Below are positions 23,969 to 32,399 of a stretch of 36,145 bases of DNA, one piece after another. The notes under the pieces were generated by a model that ran no database searches, was not told where the DNA came from, and worked only from the letters and a program-made list of their open reading frames with translations. This DNA comes from Bacillus sp. ISL-41 (GTDB taxonomy: Bacteria > Bacillota > Bacilli > Bacillales > Cytobacillaceae), in NCBI RefSeq assembly GCF_018613235.1, contig NZ_JAGGQP010000043.1:1-36145 (forward strand). Direction: 5' to 3'. Each line of letters starts with the position of its first letter. The stretch's first letter is position 1. A program made the position numbers and the translations under genes.

Positions 23969-25462
23969 ATGGAGGGTTTCAATTACAAGCACTATGACGG
24001 ACTGGGTCTTGCAGAGCTGGTAAAAAAGAAAGAAGTTCAGCCAATGGAACTGGTTGAGGAAGCAATCCGTTTAACAGATTCGTTGAATCCGAGAATGAAT
24101 GCTGTCATCAACAAGATGTACGAGCAGGCAAGGAAGACAGCAGGTCAGCAGCTGGCTGGGCCATTTGCAGGAGTCCCGGTGTTTCTAAAAGATATCTCTC
24201 AGGAAATTGCAGGACAACCAATTACGGCAGGGTCCAGGGCGTTCCTAAAATATCGGGCTAAAACAGATTCAGAGTATGCTAGACGTCTGAGACAAGCTGG
24301 AGTGGTTTTCCTTGGGCAGACGAATGTGCCAGAGTTCGCACTGGTCGCGGTGACGGAGCCTGCTCATTTTGGTCCAACCAGAAATCCCTGGAATCTAAAC
24401 CATACACCGGGGGGATCAAGCGGTGGTTCGGCTGCAGCTGTGTCCTCGGGAATCGTTCCGATCGCCGGTGCCAATGATGGCGGAGGATCAATTCGTATCC
24501 CGGCTGCCTACTGCGGGTTGTTCGGCCTAAAGCCTACCCGCGGCCGTACACCGGTCGGTCCGAATTATGGACGTGCATGGCAGGGAGCTTCTGCGGAACA
24601 TGTACTGACACGTTCGGTCAGGGACAGTGCAGCTATGCTGGATGTCCTGCATGGACCTGAGAAATCAGGTGCATTTTCCGCTCCTCCGTATTCGGGGAGC
24701 TATTTTACAGCAGCAGGCACTCCTCTTGGAAAAAAGCTAAGAATCGCTATTTCGGTAAAATCACCGATTGGAACAGAGGTTGATGCTGATTGCAGGGAGG
24801 GTGTCCTGAAAACGGTTCGGCTGCTTGAATCGATGGGACACCAGGTTGAAGAAGTGGAGGTTCCAGTGGATGGCGATAAAATCGCGAAAAGCTATTTGAC
24901 GATGTATTTCGGAGAGACGGCTGCTCTTTTAGCATCTTTAGAGGAAGTGCTTGGACGAAAAGCGACTGCTGCTGATGTGGAGCCGACGACCTGGCTGCTA
25001 GGCCTGCTTGGCAAGGCGACGTCAGCAGAAGAATTTGTTTTAAGTTTAAGAGAGTGGGACAGGGCAGCTTTACAGATGGAAACCTTCCATGAGACCTATG
25101 ATTTTTATATCACTCCAACAACTGCTTATCCGCCAGCTAAAATCGGGGAATTGGACCCGTCATCATCTGAAAAAATTCTTATCAGTACTGTGGGTAAATT
25201 AGGCCTTGGAGGAATGTTAAAGAAGGCGGGCATCGTTGACCAAATCGCGCAAAAAAATCTTGCCCGCACGCCATTCACCCAGCTCGCCAATCTTACAGGC
25301 CAGCCGGCAATGTCTCTGCCGCTGCATCAAACAAAAGATGGTTTGCCAGTCGGCGTACAGGTAATGGCGGCGAGAGGAAGAGAGGATTTGCTTTTCCAAC
25401 TGGCTGGGGAGCTTGAACAGTCAGAGCTCTGGCAGGATGTCAGAAAGAATCCCCTATTCTAA
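23969..25462 (+). CDS. amidase-signature family amidase
   Basis: The 497-aa protein (ATG 23969, behind GGTGGTGAGG) belongs to the amidase-signature family. Catalytic K74 is in VFLKDIS, the cis-serine S150 in [16 protein letters not shown], and the nucleophile S174 in [14 protein letters not shown], in the usual order and spacing. The FGLKPTRGR block follows. Free-standing members hydrolyse fatty, aromatic or short amides. GatA of the tRNA amidotransferase is also similar, but no gatB or gatC gene is nearby and an extended C-terminal region ([12 protein letters not shown]) suggests a stand-alone enzyme. The substrate is unknown. An upstream in-frame ATG at 23954 has no ribosome site. Confidence 0.92.
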   Translation: MEGFNYKHYDGLGLAELVKKKEVQPMELVEEAIRLTDSLNPRMNAVINKMYEQARKTAGQQLAGPFAGVPVFLKDISQEIAGQPITAGSRAFLKYRAKTDSEYARRLRQAGVVFLGQTNVPEFALVAVTEPAHFGPTRNPWNLNHTPGGSSGGSAAAVSSGIVPIAGANDGGGSIRIPAAYCGLFGLKPTRGRTPVGPNYGRAWQGASAEHVLTRSVRDSAAMLDVLHGPEKSGAFSAPPYSGSYFTAAGTPLGKKLRIAISVKSPIGTEVDADCREGVLKTVRLLESMGHQVEEVEVPVDGDKIAKSYLTMYFGETAALLASLEEVLGRKATAADVEPTTWLLGLLGKATSAEEFVLSLREWDRAALQMETFHETYDFYITPTTAYPPAKIGELDPSSSEKILISTVGKLGLGGMLKKAGIVDQIAQKNLARTPFTQLANLTGQPAMSLPLHQTKDGLPVGVQVMAARGREDLLFQLAGELEQSELWQDVRKNPLF

Positions 25463-25463
25463 G

Positions 25464-25485
25464 TTTAATCAAACGTTTGATTAAA
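25464..25485. repeat. perfect 22-nt palindrome, operator-like
   Basis: The 22-nt sequence from 25464 to 25485 is its own reverse complement, with core AATCAAACGTTTGATT. It starts one base after the amidase stop and lies before the terminator. AT-rich palindromes with central ACGT are typical of TetR- or LacI-family operators, but no promoter or regulator gene is visible here. Confidence 0.7.
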
Positions 25486-25511
25486 AAGAGTCAAACCCTT
25501 GATAGTACTGA

Positions 25512-25545
25512 AAAGAGGCAGTTGCGGCTGCCTCTTTCTTTTTTA
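25512..25545. terminator. terminator between convergent genes
   Basis: AAAGAGGCAG pairs with CTGCCTCTTT, and a T run follows in the plus direction. It closes the amidase gene and may also act on the minus-strand unknown gene. Confidence 0.88.
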
Positions 25546-26034
25546 ACATAAAACAATAATCCTAAAAGGCGTAGTCTGCGCGGGGATGCTGAAAGTAGAT
25601 GGACCATACACCACCATTAGATTCCTGTTTGCAGGACTCTTTGTAAACCTTTGTCCATTTTCCAACAAAATCGGTGTTCCCGGTGAAAGGTTAATCTTCA
25701 GCATGCCATCACTGCTGATGAGCTGCCTATTGAAAAAATCGACCTTCACATTCTGCCCTGTTGTTTCTTTGACCATGACAAGCGCCCGGTATTGTGGCGG
25801 ATAAATCAATGGAACAGGCGCGTCAGCATCATAGTAGCCTGTCACCCGGTCGCCTACCCGCACCATTGCCTGGTCGAGGAAAAAGGTTTTCGGTTCGACC
25901 ACGAAATTGACTTGCCTTCCACTTCCGTCAATGACAGACATTAATTTATAGCAGCCTTCATTTTCGCCAGATGGCGTGATCGAAAAGTCGCTTATCATCG
26001 TTACCGTTCCGCTGAAAGGTTGATACTTGACCAC
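25543..26034 (-). CDS. conserved-type hypothetical protein, beta-rich
   Basis: The 163-aa product is not recognised. It is beta-rich: alternating hydrophobics with several glycine turns (GSGRQVNFVVEPKTFFL, VRVGDRVTGYYDADAPVPL), and an ending FRIIVLC. The pattern VxVGDxVxGYYD resembles the strand-turn pattern of an OB-fold-like barrel. No signal peptide or membrane segment is seen. The start is GTG at 26034, 6 nt after AAGGGGGAAA. It is convergent with the amidase and divergent from the DUF4385 gene, and stands alone. Confidence 0.75.
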   Translation of the reverse strand: MVKYQPFSGTVTMISDFSITPSGENEGCYKLMSVIDGSGRQVNFVVEPKTFFLDQAMVRVGDRVTGYYDADAPVPLIYPPQYRALVMVKETTGQNVKVDFFNRQLISSDGMLKINLSPGTPILLENGQRFTKSPANRNLMVVYGPSTFSIPAQTTPFRIIVLC

Positions 26035-26146
26035 TCAATTTCCCCCTTCACTGTATTCCTGCCCATATTCTATTCGTTCGGGGCAAAAGCGTGCTTGTTA
26101 GCAAACTGCCTGAGCGGGTAAAACAAGCTAAAAAGGAATGGTTTAA

Positions 26147-26593
26147 ATGCCTTTTAATTATGATCTTGATTTTGACAGCATTGACTTTCGTGAGCAGCCT
26201 GAGCTGTACCGGGTGGGCAGGGGCGAACAGGGGGTACTGCTGGTGGAGCCCTATAAAAGCGAAATCCTGCAGCATTGGCGTTTCAAGACACCGGACATCG
26301 CCCGGGAGTCGTCCGAAAAAATTTATGAGATGTTCCTGGATTACAAAGAAAAAAATGATTTTGTCGGCATGGATATGGCAAGAAAATTCCTGCAGATGGG
26401 CTACACCCGAGCCCGCCGCTATACAAATTATAAGGGCGGACGGAAATATGATGAAGATGGCAAGGTGAAAGAGCGCCAGAATGATCCGGTGAAGGCTGAA
26501 TCAGCCTCCATTTTTATGGAAAAGTGGAAAAACGCCAGAACAGATAAAGAGTATCTTGGTATGAAAAAAGAGCACCAGAATAGATATGGATGA
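26147..26593 (+). CDS. DUF4385 family protein
   Basis: The 148-aa protein matches the DUF4385 family by its sequence pattern: NYDLDFDSIDFREQPELYRV, GRGEQGVLLVEPYKSEI, HWRFKTP, and GMDMARKFLQMGYTRARRYT. It is polar and soluble, without signal peptide, and basic towards the C-terminus. The function is not known. ATG follows AAAAGGAATGG. The stop is directly followed by the glpD terminator. It is divergent from the unknown gene at 25543. Confidence 0.82.
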   Translation: MPFNYDLDFDSIDFREQPELYRVGRGEQGVLLVEPYKSEILQHWRFKTPDIARESSEKIYEMFLDYKEKNDFVGMDMARKFLQMGYTRARRYTNYKGGRKYDEDGKVKERQNDPVKAESASIFMEKWKNARTDKEYLGMKKEHQNRYG

Positions 26594-26629
26594 AAAAAAT
26601 TCCCCCTGATGATAGAAAAATCAGGGGGG
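26593..26629 (-). terminator. terminator of glpD
   Basis: On the minus strand CCCCCTGAT-type arms (ATCAGGGGG / CCCCCTGAT) enclose a short loop and are followed by ATTTTTTT. It overlaps the end of the DUF4385 gene. Confidence 0.85.
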
Positions 26630-26633
26630 TCAC

Positions 26634-28289
26634 TTATTTTACAGGTATGACAGCTTCATTTAAAGCCCCTTCAAGTTCCAAAGTAAACGCTTCTGTTTGC
26701 CGGTCATTCCAGCTGAATTGGTCACGCATGAAGTTAATAACATTTTCCTTGAAGTTATGCACAAGGCGGATATTGAATAAAATCGCTCCTGTCCGCCTAT
26801 TGAAGAAGTCGACTGGTGTGGCTGCCGCTTCATACTGGATAGCGTAAACCAGCTTTGCAAACAACTCTAATGGCAGGCCATATTGATCTGCTTCTTGCTT
26901 GTGTTCGGATGCAAGCTGGAACATAATCGGAGTGTTCGAACCATACTGGCAGGCAAGACGGCGGGCTTCTTCTTTAGTGAGGCCAGCTATCACGCCTTCT
27001 TCAAGCTGTTTTTCCACAAAAGAGTCAAGGTTTGCAGAACCGCCGACATCCCCGCCTGAAATAGGCAGGTTCTTCGTCTGGCAGCCAGGGAAGCTGAGTC
27101 CATCTTCTTTAGCGAATTTCTCGGCAAGCAGGTCGACAATCGTTTCCGCCATTTTACGGTAGCCAGTCAATTTTCCGCCGGCGATGGTGATCAGTTTTGA
27201 ATCAGATTCCCAGATTTCATCTTTTCTGGAGATTTCAGAAGGAGCCTTGCCATCCTCGTGGATCAGCGGCCTGATGCCTGCCCAGCTGGATTCAACATCT
27301 TTTTCCGTCACATTGACATCCGGGAACATATATTGAATTGCTTTAAGAAGATAGCTTCTATCTTCCTCCGTCATGCCCGGATTGATTGGATTTTCATTGT
27401 AAAAAGTATCGGTCGTGCCGACATAGGTTTTGCCATCTCGCGGAATCGCGAAGACCATCCGTCTGTCAGGCGTGTCAAAATAGATAGCTTGTTTGAGCGG
27501 GAAACGTGATTGGTCAATGACGATATGGACACCCTTTGAAAGCTTCAGGGTTTTTCCTTTTTTCGAATCATCCATTTCACGAATGCCATCAACCCACGGG
27601 CCAGTTGCATTGACCACTTTTTTGGCATGGACTTCGTAATCCTCGCCTGTTAACAGATCCTGTACAAGGACTCCTGAAACAACTCCATTTTTATAAATAA
27701 GGTTTTTAACTTTAGAATAGTTCAATGCTGTTGCGCCTTTATCCACAGCCTGCTTCATGACCTCGATTGTCAGGCGGGCGTCATCGGTGCGGTATTCCAC
27801 ATAATAGCCGCCACCCTTCAATCCGTCTTTTTTCACTAGCGGTTCCTTTGCCAATGTTTCGGCCGCGCTGAACATTTTCCGTCGCTCCGATCTTTTGACG
27901 CCAGCTAAAAAGTCATATACCCTCAGGCCGATGGAGGTGCTGAAGCTGCCAAATGTTCCGCCTTTATGGAAGGGGAGAAGCATCCATTCCGGTGTCGTGA
28001 CATGCGGGCCATTTTCATACACAATCGCCCGTTCCTTGCCGACTTCAGCAACCATTTTTACTTCAAATTGTTTTAAATAACGCAAGCCTCCGTGCACGAG
28101 CTTTGTAGAACGGCTTGAAGTGCCTGCCGCAAAATCCTGCATTTCCAACAGGGCGATGTTCATTCCCCTTGTTGCAGCATCCACTGCGATCCCGGCACCG
28201 GTAATGCCGCCGCCAACGACAAGGACATCAAATGTTTCAGTTTTCAGTTTCGATACTATATTTTTACGGTCGAGATTTGAGAATCTCAT
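26634..28289 (-). CDS. glpD: aerobic glycerol-3-phosphate dehydrogenase
   Basis: The 551-aa protein is an FAD-dependent glycerol-3-phosphate dehydrogenase that oxidises glycerol-3-phosphate to dihydroxyacetone phosphate and passes electrons to the quinone pool at the membrane. FAD binding GGGITGAG is at about residues 26-33. Family motifs include [30 protein letters not shown] and [12 protein letters not shown], and the length equals B. subtilis GlpD. The ATG at 28289 has AAGGAGG 8 nt upstream on the minus strand; a longer frame to 28346 would run through the leader terminator and is rejected. The leader at 28311-28372 gives GlpP-dependent antitermination. glpP lies immediately upstream. Confidence 0.97.
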   Translation of the reverse strand: MRFSNLDRKNIVSKLKTETFDVLVVGGGITGAGIAVDAATRGMNIALLEMQDFAAGTSSRSTKLVHGGLRYLKQFEVKMVAEVGKERAIVYENGPHVTTPEWMLLPFHKGGTFGSFSTSIGLRVYDFLAGVKRSERRKMFSAAETLAKEPLVKKDGLKGGGYYVEYRTDDARLTIEVMKQAVDKGATALNYSKVKNLIYKNGVVSGVLVQDLLTGEDYEVHAKKVVNATGPWVDGIREMDDSKKGKTLKLSKGVHIVIDQSRFPLKQAIYFDTPDRRMVFAIPRDGKTYVGTTDTFYNENPINPGMTEEDRSYLLKAIQYMFPDVNVTEKDVESSWAGIRPLIHEDGKAPSEISRKDEIWESDSKLITIAGGKLTGYRKMAETIVDLLAEKFAKEDGLSFPGCQTKNLPISGGDVGGSANLDSFVEKQLEEGVIAGLTKEEARRLACQYGSNTPIMFQLASEHKQEADQYGLPLELFAKLVYAIQYEAAATPVDFFNRRTGAILFNIRLVHNFKENVINFMRDQFSWNDRQTEAFTLELEGALNEAVIPVK

Positions 28290-28310
28290 ACGATACGCCT
28301 CCTTAAGATG

Positions 28311-28372
28311 AAAAAAAGAGAGACCACAAACAACATTATCGCCCAAAAGCCGAAATGTTATCGTGGTCTCTC
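28311..28372 (-). promoter_or_regulatory. glpD leader terminator/antiterminator (GlpP target)
   Basis: On the minus strand GAGAGACCAC (28372-28363) pairs with GTGGTCTCTC (28327-28318), followed by seven T. The 35-nt arm between has a second small stem (AACATT / AATGTT). In B. subtilis GlpP with glycerol-3-phosphate allows read-through of such a leader. Here glpP is directly upstream, consistent with that control. Confidence 0.88.
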
Positions 28373-28405
28373 CAGTTCTCCTACCCGATTTATTAACTTG
28401 TAATC

Positions 28406-28411
28406 ATTATA
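28406..28411 (-). promoter_or_regulatory. glpD promoter -10 (extended)
   Basis: On the minus strand TGATATAAT is an extended -10 element (TGnTATAAT) with only a weak -35 (TGAAAA). It lies between the glpP stop and the glpD leader hairpin. Confidence 0.65.
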
Positions 28412-28430
28412 TCACAGACACCCCGAATTT

Positions 28431-28994
28431 TCATGTGTCGGATTCTTGAAATTGGGAAATTTCCCATAATTCTCTTTTCGATGTAGTGATCGCCGCGGCA
28501 CCAGCATCGAGTGCGTTTTTTACTTCCTCAGGGGTTCTGATCAGGCCGCCTGCAAAAATCGGGATGTTCACTCGTTCCTTGACTTCCTTGATCATCCAGG
28601 GCATCGCTCCCGGTAAAACTTCAATATAATCAGGTCGCGTTTTTTCGATGAGTTTATAGTTTTTCTCGAGTGCATGGGAATCAATCAGGAATACCCTTTG
28701 CACAGCGAGCACTCCTTTTTGCTTTGCTTTTAAAATGACACTCGACTTTGTGGAGATCAAGCCATACGGTTTGTATTCCTGGCATAGATATTCGGTCGAA
28801 TAATCATCACTTTTCAACCCTTGAATCATATCAACATGATAGATCATTTTTTTGCCGTAGCGCTTGGCCATCGCATTAATATTTTTCAATTGAGCGATAT
28901 GTACTTCCAGAATGACACCTATTTCAAAAGGGCTTTCGAGAAACAGCTCAAATTCTTTCATATTCGAAGAGGCGGGCAAGATTTTTTGATTCAA
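28431..28994 (-). CDS. glpP: glycerol uptake operon antiterminator
   Basis: The 187-aa protein matches GlpP: MNQKILPASSNMKEFELFL, YHVDMIQGLKSDDYSTEYL, GLISTKSSVILKAKQKG, DYIEVLPGAMPWMI and FAGGLIRTPEEV. It is a TIM-barrel-like RNA-binding antiterminator that, with glycerol-3-phosphate, stabilises glp leader RNA and prevents termination. The start is TTG, after AAGGATGGG on the minus strand. In B. subtilis glpP heads the glpFK and glpD genes; here glpD follows directly, but glpF and glpK are not in the window. A C-terminal extension is short. Confidence 0.95.
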   Translation of the reverse strand: MNQKILPASSNMKEFELFLESPFEIGVILEVHIAQLKNINAMAKRYGKKMIYHVDMIQGLKSDDYSTEYLCQEYKPYGLISTKSSVILKAKQKGVLAVQRVFLIDSHALEKNYKLIEKTRPDYIEVLPGAMPWMIKEVKERVNIPIFAGGLIRTPEEVKNALDAGAAAITTSKRELWEISQFQESDT

Positions 28995-29154
28995 AAGAAT
29001 CCCATCCTTAAGTTAGATTCTCCATTATCTTAACATGAGAGGCTTGTTTTTTTCTATGACGCAGAGGACACGAGCATACTCAAAATTGTCGAAGATCATC
29101 AAGACTAGTACGATAGTAACAAAGTTAAATATCAAATGACGATGAGGAGATAAC

Positions 29155-30075
29155 ATGCAGATTAGAATAGAAAAGAAGAGCACACAGGTTTTTGAGCAAG
29201 ACGCCGTCCTGGCAGCGATTGAAAGGTCTTTGGCCATGATTGAGTTTGATCCAGATGGAAAAGTGCTCTGGGCGAATGAAAATTTTGCGGAGACAATGGG
29301 CTATCGAGTCGAAGAAATGCCGGGACTTTTGCATAAACAGTTTTGTACAACAGAATTCGCTGGAAGCAGAGCCTATAAAGAATTATGGAGAAACCTGCGC
29401 AACGGGAAAAGCTTTCAGGAAAAAATACAGCGAGTCACGAAGAGGGGGAAGTTCCTCTGGCTTGAGGCTACCTATACACCGGTTTACGATTCTTTAGGCA
29501 GAGTTGCTGGTGTGGTCAAGGTAGCTACTGATATAACCGAGCGCGAATTGACTGCGACAAGACTTGCACAGCAGCTTCAGCAAATGTCCGAAGACTTAAG
29601 GGCACGGGCGGAAATGGGCATTACAAGAAGTGAAGAAGCAGCCTCGGCGGCTAGCAAGCTTGTTGAGGAGTCAAAAGAAAATTCCGAAATTCTCGTATCT
29701 CTCCAATCACAGGCCAAATCGATCGGCAACATCGTGCAGACCATTCGCGAAATAGCCGCACAAACCAACCTGCTTGCCCTGAACGCAGCCATCGAAGCGG
29801 CAAGAGCCGGGGAGCATGGAAGAGGCTTTAATGTCGTTGCCGGAGAAGTAAGGAAACTCGCTACACGTGTCCAGGATTCAATCCAGGAAGTCAATGAACA
29901 CATCGAAGGAATAGCAGGCGAAATTACCAAAATCAACGAAGCCACCCAGCGCTCGCAAAATGGCATCACCAACAACCAGGCACTCAATGAACAAGCGGTA
30001 GCCGCCTTCAAAGAAATCGGCAGTGCTGCCCGCGAATTGGACCAGCAGGCAAAGACATTCAAGGACATATTATAA
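29155..30075 (+). CDS. soluble PAS-domain chemoreceptor
   Basis: The 306-aa protein lacks transmembrane segments. A PAS domain (about 20-130: [43 protein letters not shown], and a PAC-like end [11 protein letters not shown]) is followed by a short chemoreceptor signalling domain with tip [20 protein letters not shown]. The coiled coil is much shorter than in the membrane receptor at 3448, like soluble receptors of the B. subtilis YfmS kind. It probably senses an internal signal such as redox or a small ligand through the PAS domain and acts on CheA. ATG follows GAGGAG. No methylation pentapeptide is seen. Confidence 0.92.
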   Translation: MQIRIEKKSTQVFEQDAVLAAIERSLAMIEFDPDGKVLWANENFAETMGYRVEEMPGLLHKQFCTTEFAGSRAYKELWRNLRNGKSFQEKIQRVTKRGKFLWLEATYTPVYDSLGRVAGVVKVATDITERELTATRLAQQLQQMSEDLRARAEMGITRSEEAASAASKLVEESKENSEILVSLQSQAKSIGNIVQTIREIAAQTNLLALNAAIEAARAGEHGRGFNVVAGEVRKLATRVQDSIQEVNEHIEGIAGEITKINEATQRSQNGITNNQALNEQAVAAFKEIGSAARELDQQAKTFKDIL

Positions 30076-30084
30076 GGAACACGG

Positions 30085-30113
30085 ACACCGTCGATTATGG
30101 CGGTGTTTTTTTT
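30085..30113 (+). terminator. terminator after the PAS chemoreceptor
   Basis: ACACCGTC pairs with GGCGGTGT around GATTAT (one wobble), followed by eight T. Confidence 0.9.
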
Positions 30114-30152
30114 GTGGTAAAGCAAGAAGCTTTATAAAGAGAGGGTAAGCAT

Positions 30153-30181
30153 GGTGACATAGAGAGGCCGTCTATGTCACC
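30153..30181. repeat. perfect hairpin without a T tract
   Basis: GGTGACATAGA and TCTATGTCACC are perfect complements around a 7-nt loop GAGGCCG. No T run follows in either direction, so it is probably not an intrinsic terminator. It lies between the PAS receptor terminator and repeat array D. Confidence 0.8.
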
Positions 30182-30288
30182 AGATGAGGTGAACTGTTGA
30201 CGAGAAGTCAGGTAGGCAGGTTCTATAAGACCGTATGGGATAAAGGAATCGATAAAAGTTCATATAGGTGAAATCAATATGCTCCTGC

Positions 30289-30385
30289 ATTGCCCGAAAA
30301 AGAGTCGGAAGAGGAAAAACGGTAAAAGAAGAGGTTCTGCATTGCCCGAAAAAGAGTCGAAAGAAGAAAAACGGTAAAAGCAGAA
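30289..30385. repeat. 52-nt repeat array D (two units)
   Basis: ATTGCCCGAAAAAGAGTCG occurs at 30289 and 30341, exactly 52 nt apart. GGTAAA lies 28 nt after CCCG (30293 to 30321), the same offset as GGTCAC in arrays A-C. The units differ by a few bases. The GGTAA / TTGCC pairing is weak. The unit is more diverged from A-C, and is assigned to the family by period and spacing rather than identity. Confidence 0.75.
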
Positions 30386-30496
30386 GCTCCTTTCTTACCC
30401 CTGCATACGATTAAAACATTATGACGCAAAATCCAGCTGGTCTCAGCAACTTTTCCCTATATTTCTCGTCTCATTAGTGCAAGGGGAAAGCATTAT

Positions 30497-30525
30497 TTGT
30501 TGTAACGCTTAATTTATGGTATATT
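30497..30525 (+). promoter_or_regulatory. SigA-type promoter for the RNase J gene
   Basis: TTGTTG, a 17-nt spacer and TATATT lie about 115 nt before the ATG, giving a long untranslated leader. Confidence 0.6.
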
Positions 30526-30641
30526 TTAAGAACTTCAAACCCCTATTTTCTCCATCTAATTTCTTCACTATTCTTTATTAAGAGATATGATTCCCATGGG
30601 AATTTATAAATACATTTGCACAAAGAAACAGGAGTTGAACT

Positions 30642-32306
30642 ATGGAAACGAAATTGAAAAAAGATCTTAAGATTTTCGCTTTGGGCGGTCTTGGTGAGAT
30701 CGGAAAAAATACGTATGTAATCGAATACAAAAATGAAATGGTGCTGGTGGACTGCGGAATTAAGTTTCCGGATAATGAGTTGTTCGGAATTGATTATGTG
30801 CTTGCGGATTACACTTATTTGAAGCAAAACCAGGACAAGCTGGTCGGGATTTTTGTCACTCATGGCCATGAAGACCATATCGGCGGCCTGCCGTTTTTGC
30901 TGCAGGATGTGAAGGCGCCGATTTATGGAGGCGATTTTGCGGTTGAGCTGATTAAGTCCAAACTGCAGGAGCACAAGATCAAGGGTGTGAAATTCCACCA
31001 AATCAACAATGATACAGTGGTGGAATTCCAGAACATTAAGGTGCGCTTTTTCAGGACAACGCACAGTATCGCCGATTCATTCGGTGTTGTGGTGACGACT
31101 CCGGAAGGGAATATTGTCCACACAGGTGACTTCAAATTTGATTTAACTCCGGTTGGAAGAGGCACTGATTTCCAGAAAATCGCTGAAATCAGCAGTGAGG
31201 GAGTGCTATGTCTGTTATCAGACAGCACGAACAGTGAACAGCCTGGTTTTTCCGTATCTGAAAGACGTGTCGGGGAAGCAATCGAGGATATTTTCCAGAC
31301 AGTGGATGGCCGTGTTATTTTCGCAACCTTTGCATCAAATATTGACCGAGTACAGCAGGTTGTGAAGTCATCCCTCAAATATAATCGAAAAATAGCTATA
31401 GTTGGCCGAAGCATGGAGAAGACATTCGAGATCGGTCGCAGGCTGGGTTATATCACTGCGCCGGATGAGGCTTTCGTCAGCATCAATGAAATTGGGCAGG
31501 TTCCAAGCCATCAGCTAACGATCATCTGTACAGGAAGCCAGGGAGAACCTATGGCAGCCCTTGCGAGGATTGCGAATGGTACGCACAGACAAATCTCCGT
31601 CATACCAGGAGATACGATTGTCTTTTCATCATCACCGATCCCAGGCAACACAATCAGCGTAAACCGCGTGATTGATAAGCTGCACCGAATCGGGGCGGAT
31701 GTCATCCATCATAAAATCAGTGAGGTCCATACTTCAGGACATGGAAAGCAGGAAGAGCAGAAGCTAATGATCAAGCTGTTGAATCCTAAGTTTTTCATTC
31801 CAATTCATGGTGAATACCGCATGCTGGACCAGCATGTCAAATTAGCTGAGCAATGCGGAATCCCGCGTGAAAACTCGTTTATTTTAGATAATGGAGATGT
31901 CCTGGAATTGTCTGCTGATGGCGGCCAGCTCGGTGGAAAGGTGCCGGCACAGCCAGTATATGTCGATGGCAGCGGAATCGGAGATATTGGCCATATCGTG
32001 TTGAAAGACAGAAGAGTTCTGTCCCAGGATGGCCTTGTGATCGTCACCATGATGATTGATCGCGAGAAGAAGCAGCTTGTCAACAAGCCTACAGTCGTGA
32101 CAAGAGGATTCGTTTACGTCAGGGAATCAGGCGACTTAATGAAGAATGTAGAAGAACTGATCAAGGATAAAATTGTAACGGAATTGGCTGGAGGCACGAA
32201 GGACTGGTCAAGCATCAAGAAGGCGGTCATCGACGTCGTCAACCCATTCCTGTACAGCCAGACAGGCAGAAGACCAATGATTTTGCCGATTATAATGGAA
32301 GTCTAA
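30642..32306 (+). CDS. ribonuclease J, J1-like
   Basis: The 554-aa protein is a metallo-beta-lactamase/beta-CASP ribonuclease. It shows H74, H76, D78 and H79 in THGHEDHIGG, H141 in RTTHSIADS, D163 in HTGDFKFDLTP, the beta-CASP CTGSQGEPMAALARIANG, SSPIPGN and HTSGHGKQEEQ. The end, RRPMILPIIMEV, is as in B. subtilis RNase J1 (555 aa). It is a 5'-exo/endoribonuclease for mRNA turnover and RNA maturation in the cytoplasm. It matches J1 more than J2 by eye. In B. subtilis rnjA follows rpoY, but no rpoY is seen here. It could be a paralogue or a moved gene, so I give no symbol. ATG follows AGGAG. Confidence 0.93.
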   Translation: METKLKKDLKIFALGGLGEIGKNTYVIEYKNEMVLVDCGIKFPDNELFGIDYVLADYTYLKQNQDKLVGIFVTHGHEDHIGGLPFLLQDVKAPIYGGDFAVELIKSKLQEHKIKGVKFHQINNDTVVEFQNIKVRFFRTTHSIADSFGVVVTTPEGNIVHTGDFKFDLTPVGRGTDFQKIAEISSEGVLCLLSDSTNSEQPGFSVSERRVGEAIEDIFQTVDGRVIFATFASNIDRVQQVVKSSLKYNRKIAIVGRSMEKTFEIGRRLGYITAPDEAFVSINEIGQVPSHQLTIICTGSQGEPMAALARIANGTHRQISVIPGDTIVFSSSPIPGNTISVNRVIDKLHRIGADVIHHKISEVHTSGHGKQEEQKLMIKLLNPKFFIPIHGEYRMLDQHVKLAEQCGIPRENSFILDNGDVLELSADGGQLGGKVPAQPVYVDGSGIGDIGHIVLKDRRVLSQDGLVIVTMMIDREKKQLVNKPTVVTRGFVYVRESGDLMKNVEELIKDKIVTELAGGTKDWSSIKKAVIDVVNPFLYSQTGRRPMILPIIMEV

Positions 32307-32312
32307 TCAGAG

Positions 32313-32338
32313 AACGCTCCTTTATGGGGCGTTTTTTT
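32313..32338 (+). terminator. terminator after the RNase J gene
   Basis: AACGCTCC pairs with GGGGCGTT (one wobble) around TTTAT, then seven T. Confidence 0.9.
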
Positions 32339-32362
32339 ATATCTAATGATTATTCTTCAATT

Positions 32363-32390
32363 AAAAAACCCCGCTGATTAATCAGCGGGG
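32363..32390 (-). terminator. terminator of the ltaS-type gene
   Basis: CCCCGCTGATT and AATCAGCGGGG form a perfect 22-nt palindrome, followed on the minus strand by six T. Confidence 0.93.
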
Positions 32391-32399
32391 TCTAAATCA

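Larger units (their letters stand above)
30116..30641. other. 526-nt intergenic region before the RNase J gene
   Basis: It holds the hairpin at 30153, repeat array D at 30289, and the promoter at 30497. No open frame with a ribosome binding site is seen; in particular no rpoY-like gene precedes the RNase J gene. The stretch 30386-30496 has no recognised signal. Confidence 0.7.

Noticed and set aside
28290-28346. N-terminal extension of GlpD
   Set aside because: It would run through the T tract and hairpin of the antitermination leader.
29060-29150. SigD promoter for the PAS chemoreceptor
   Set aside because: The best -10 match (TACGATAG) is 5 of 8 and the -35 box is missing.
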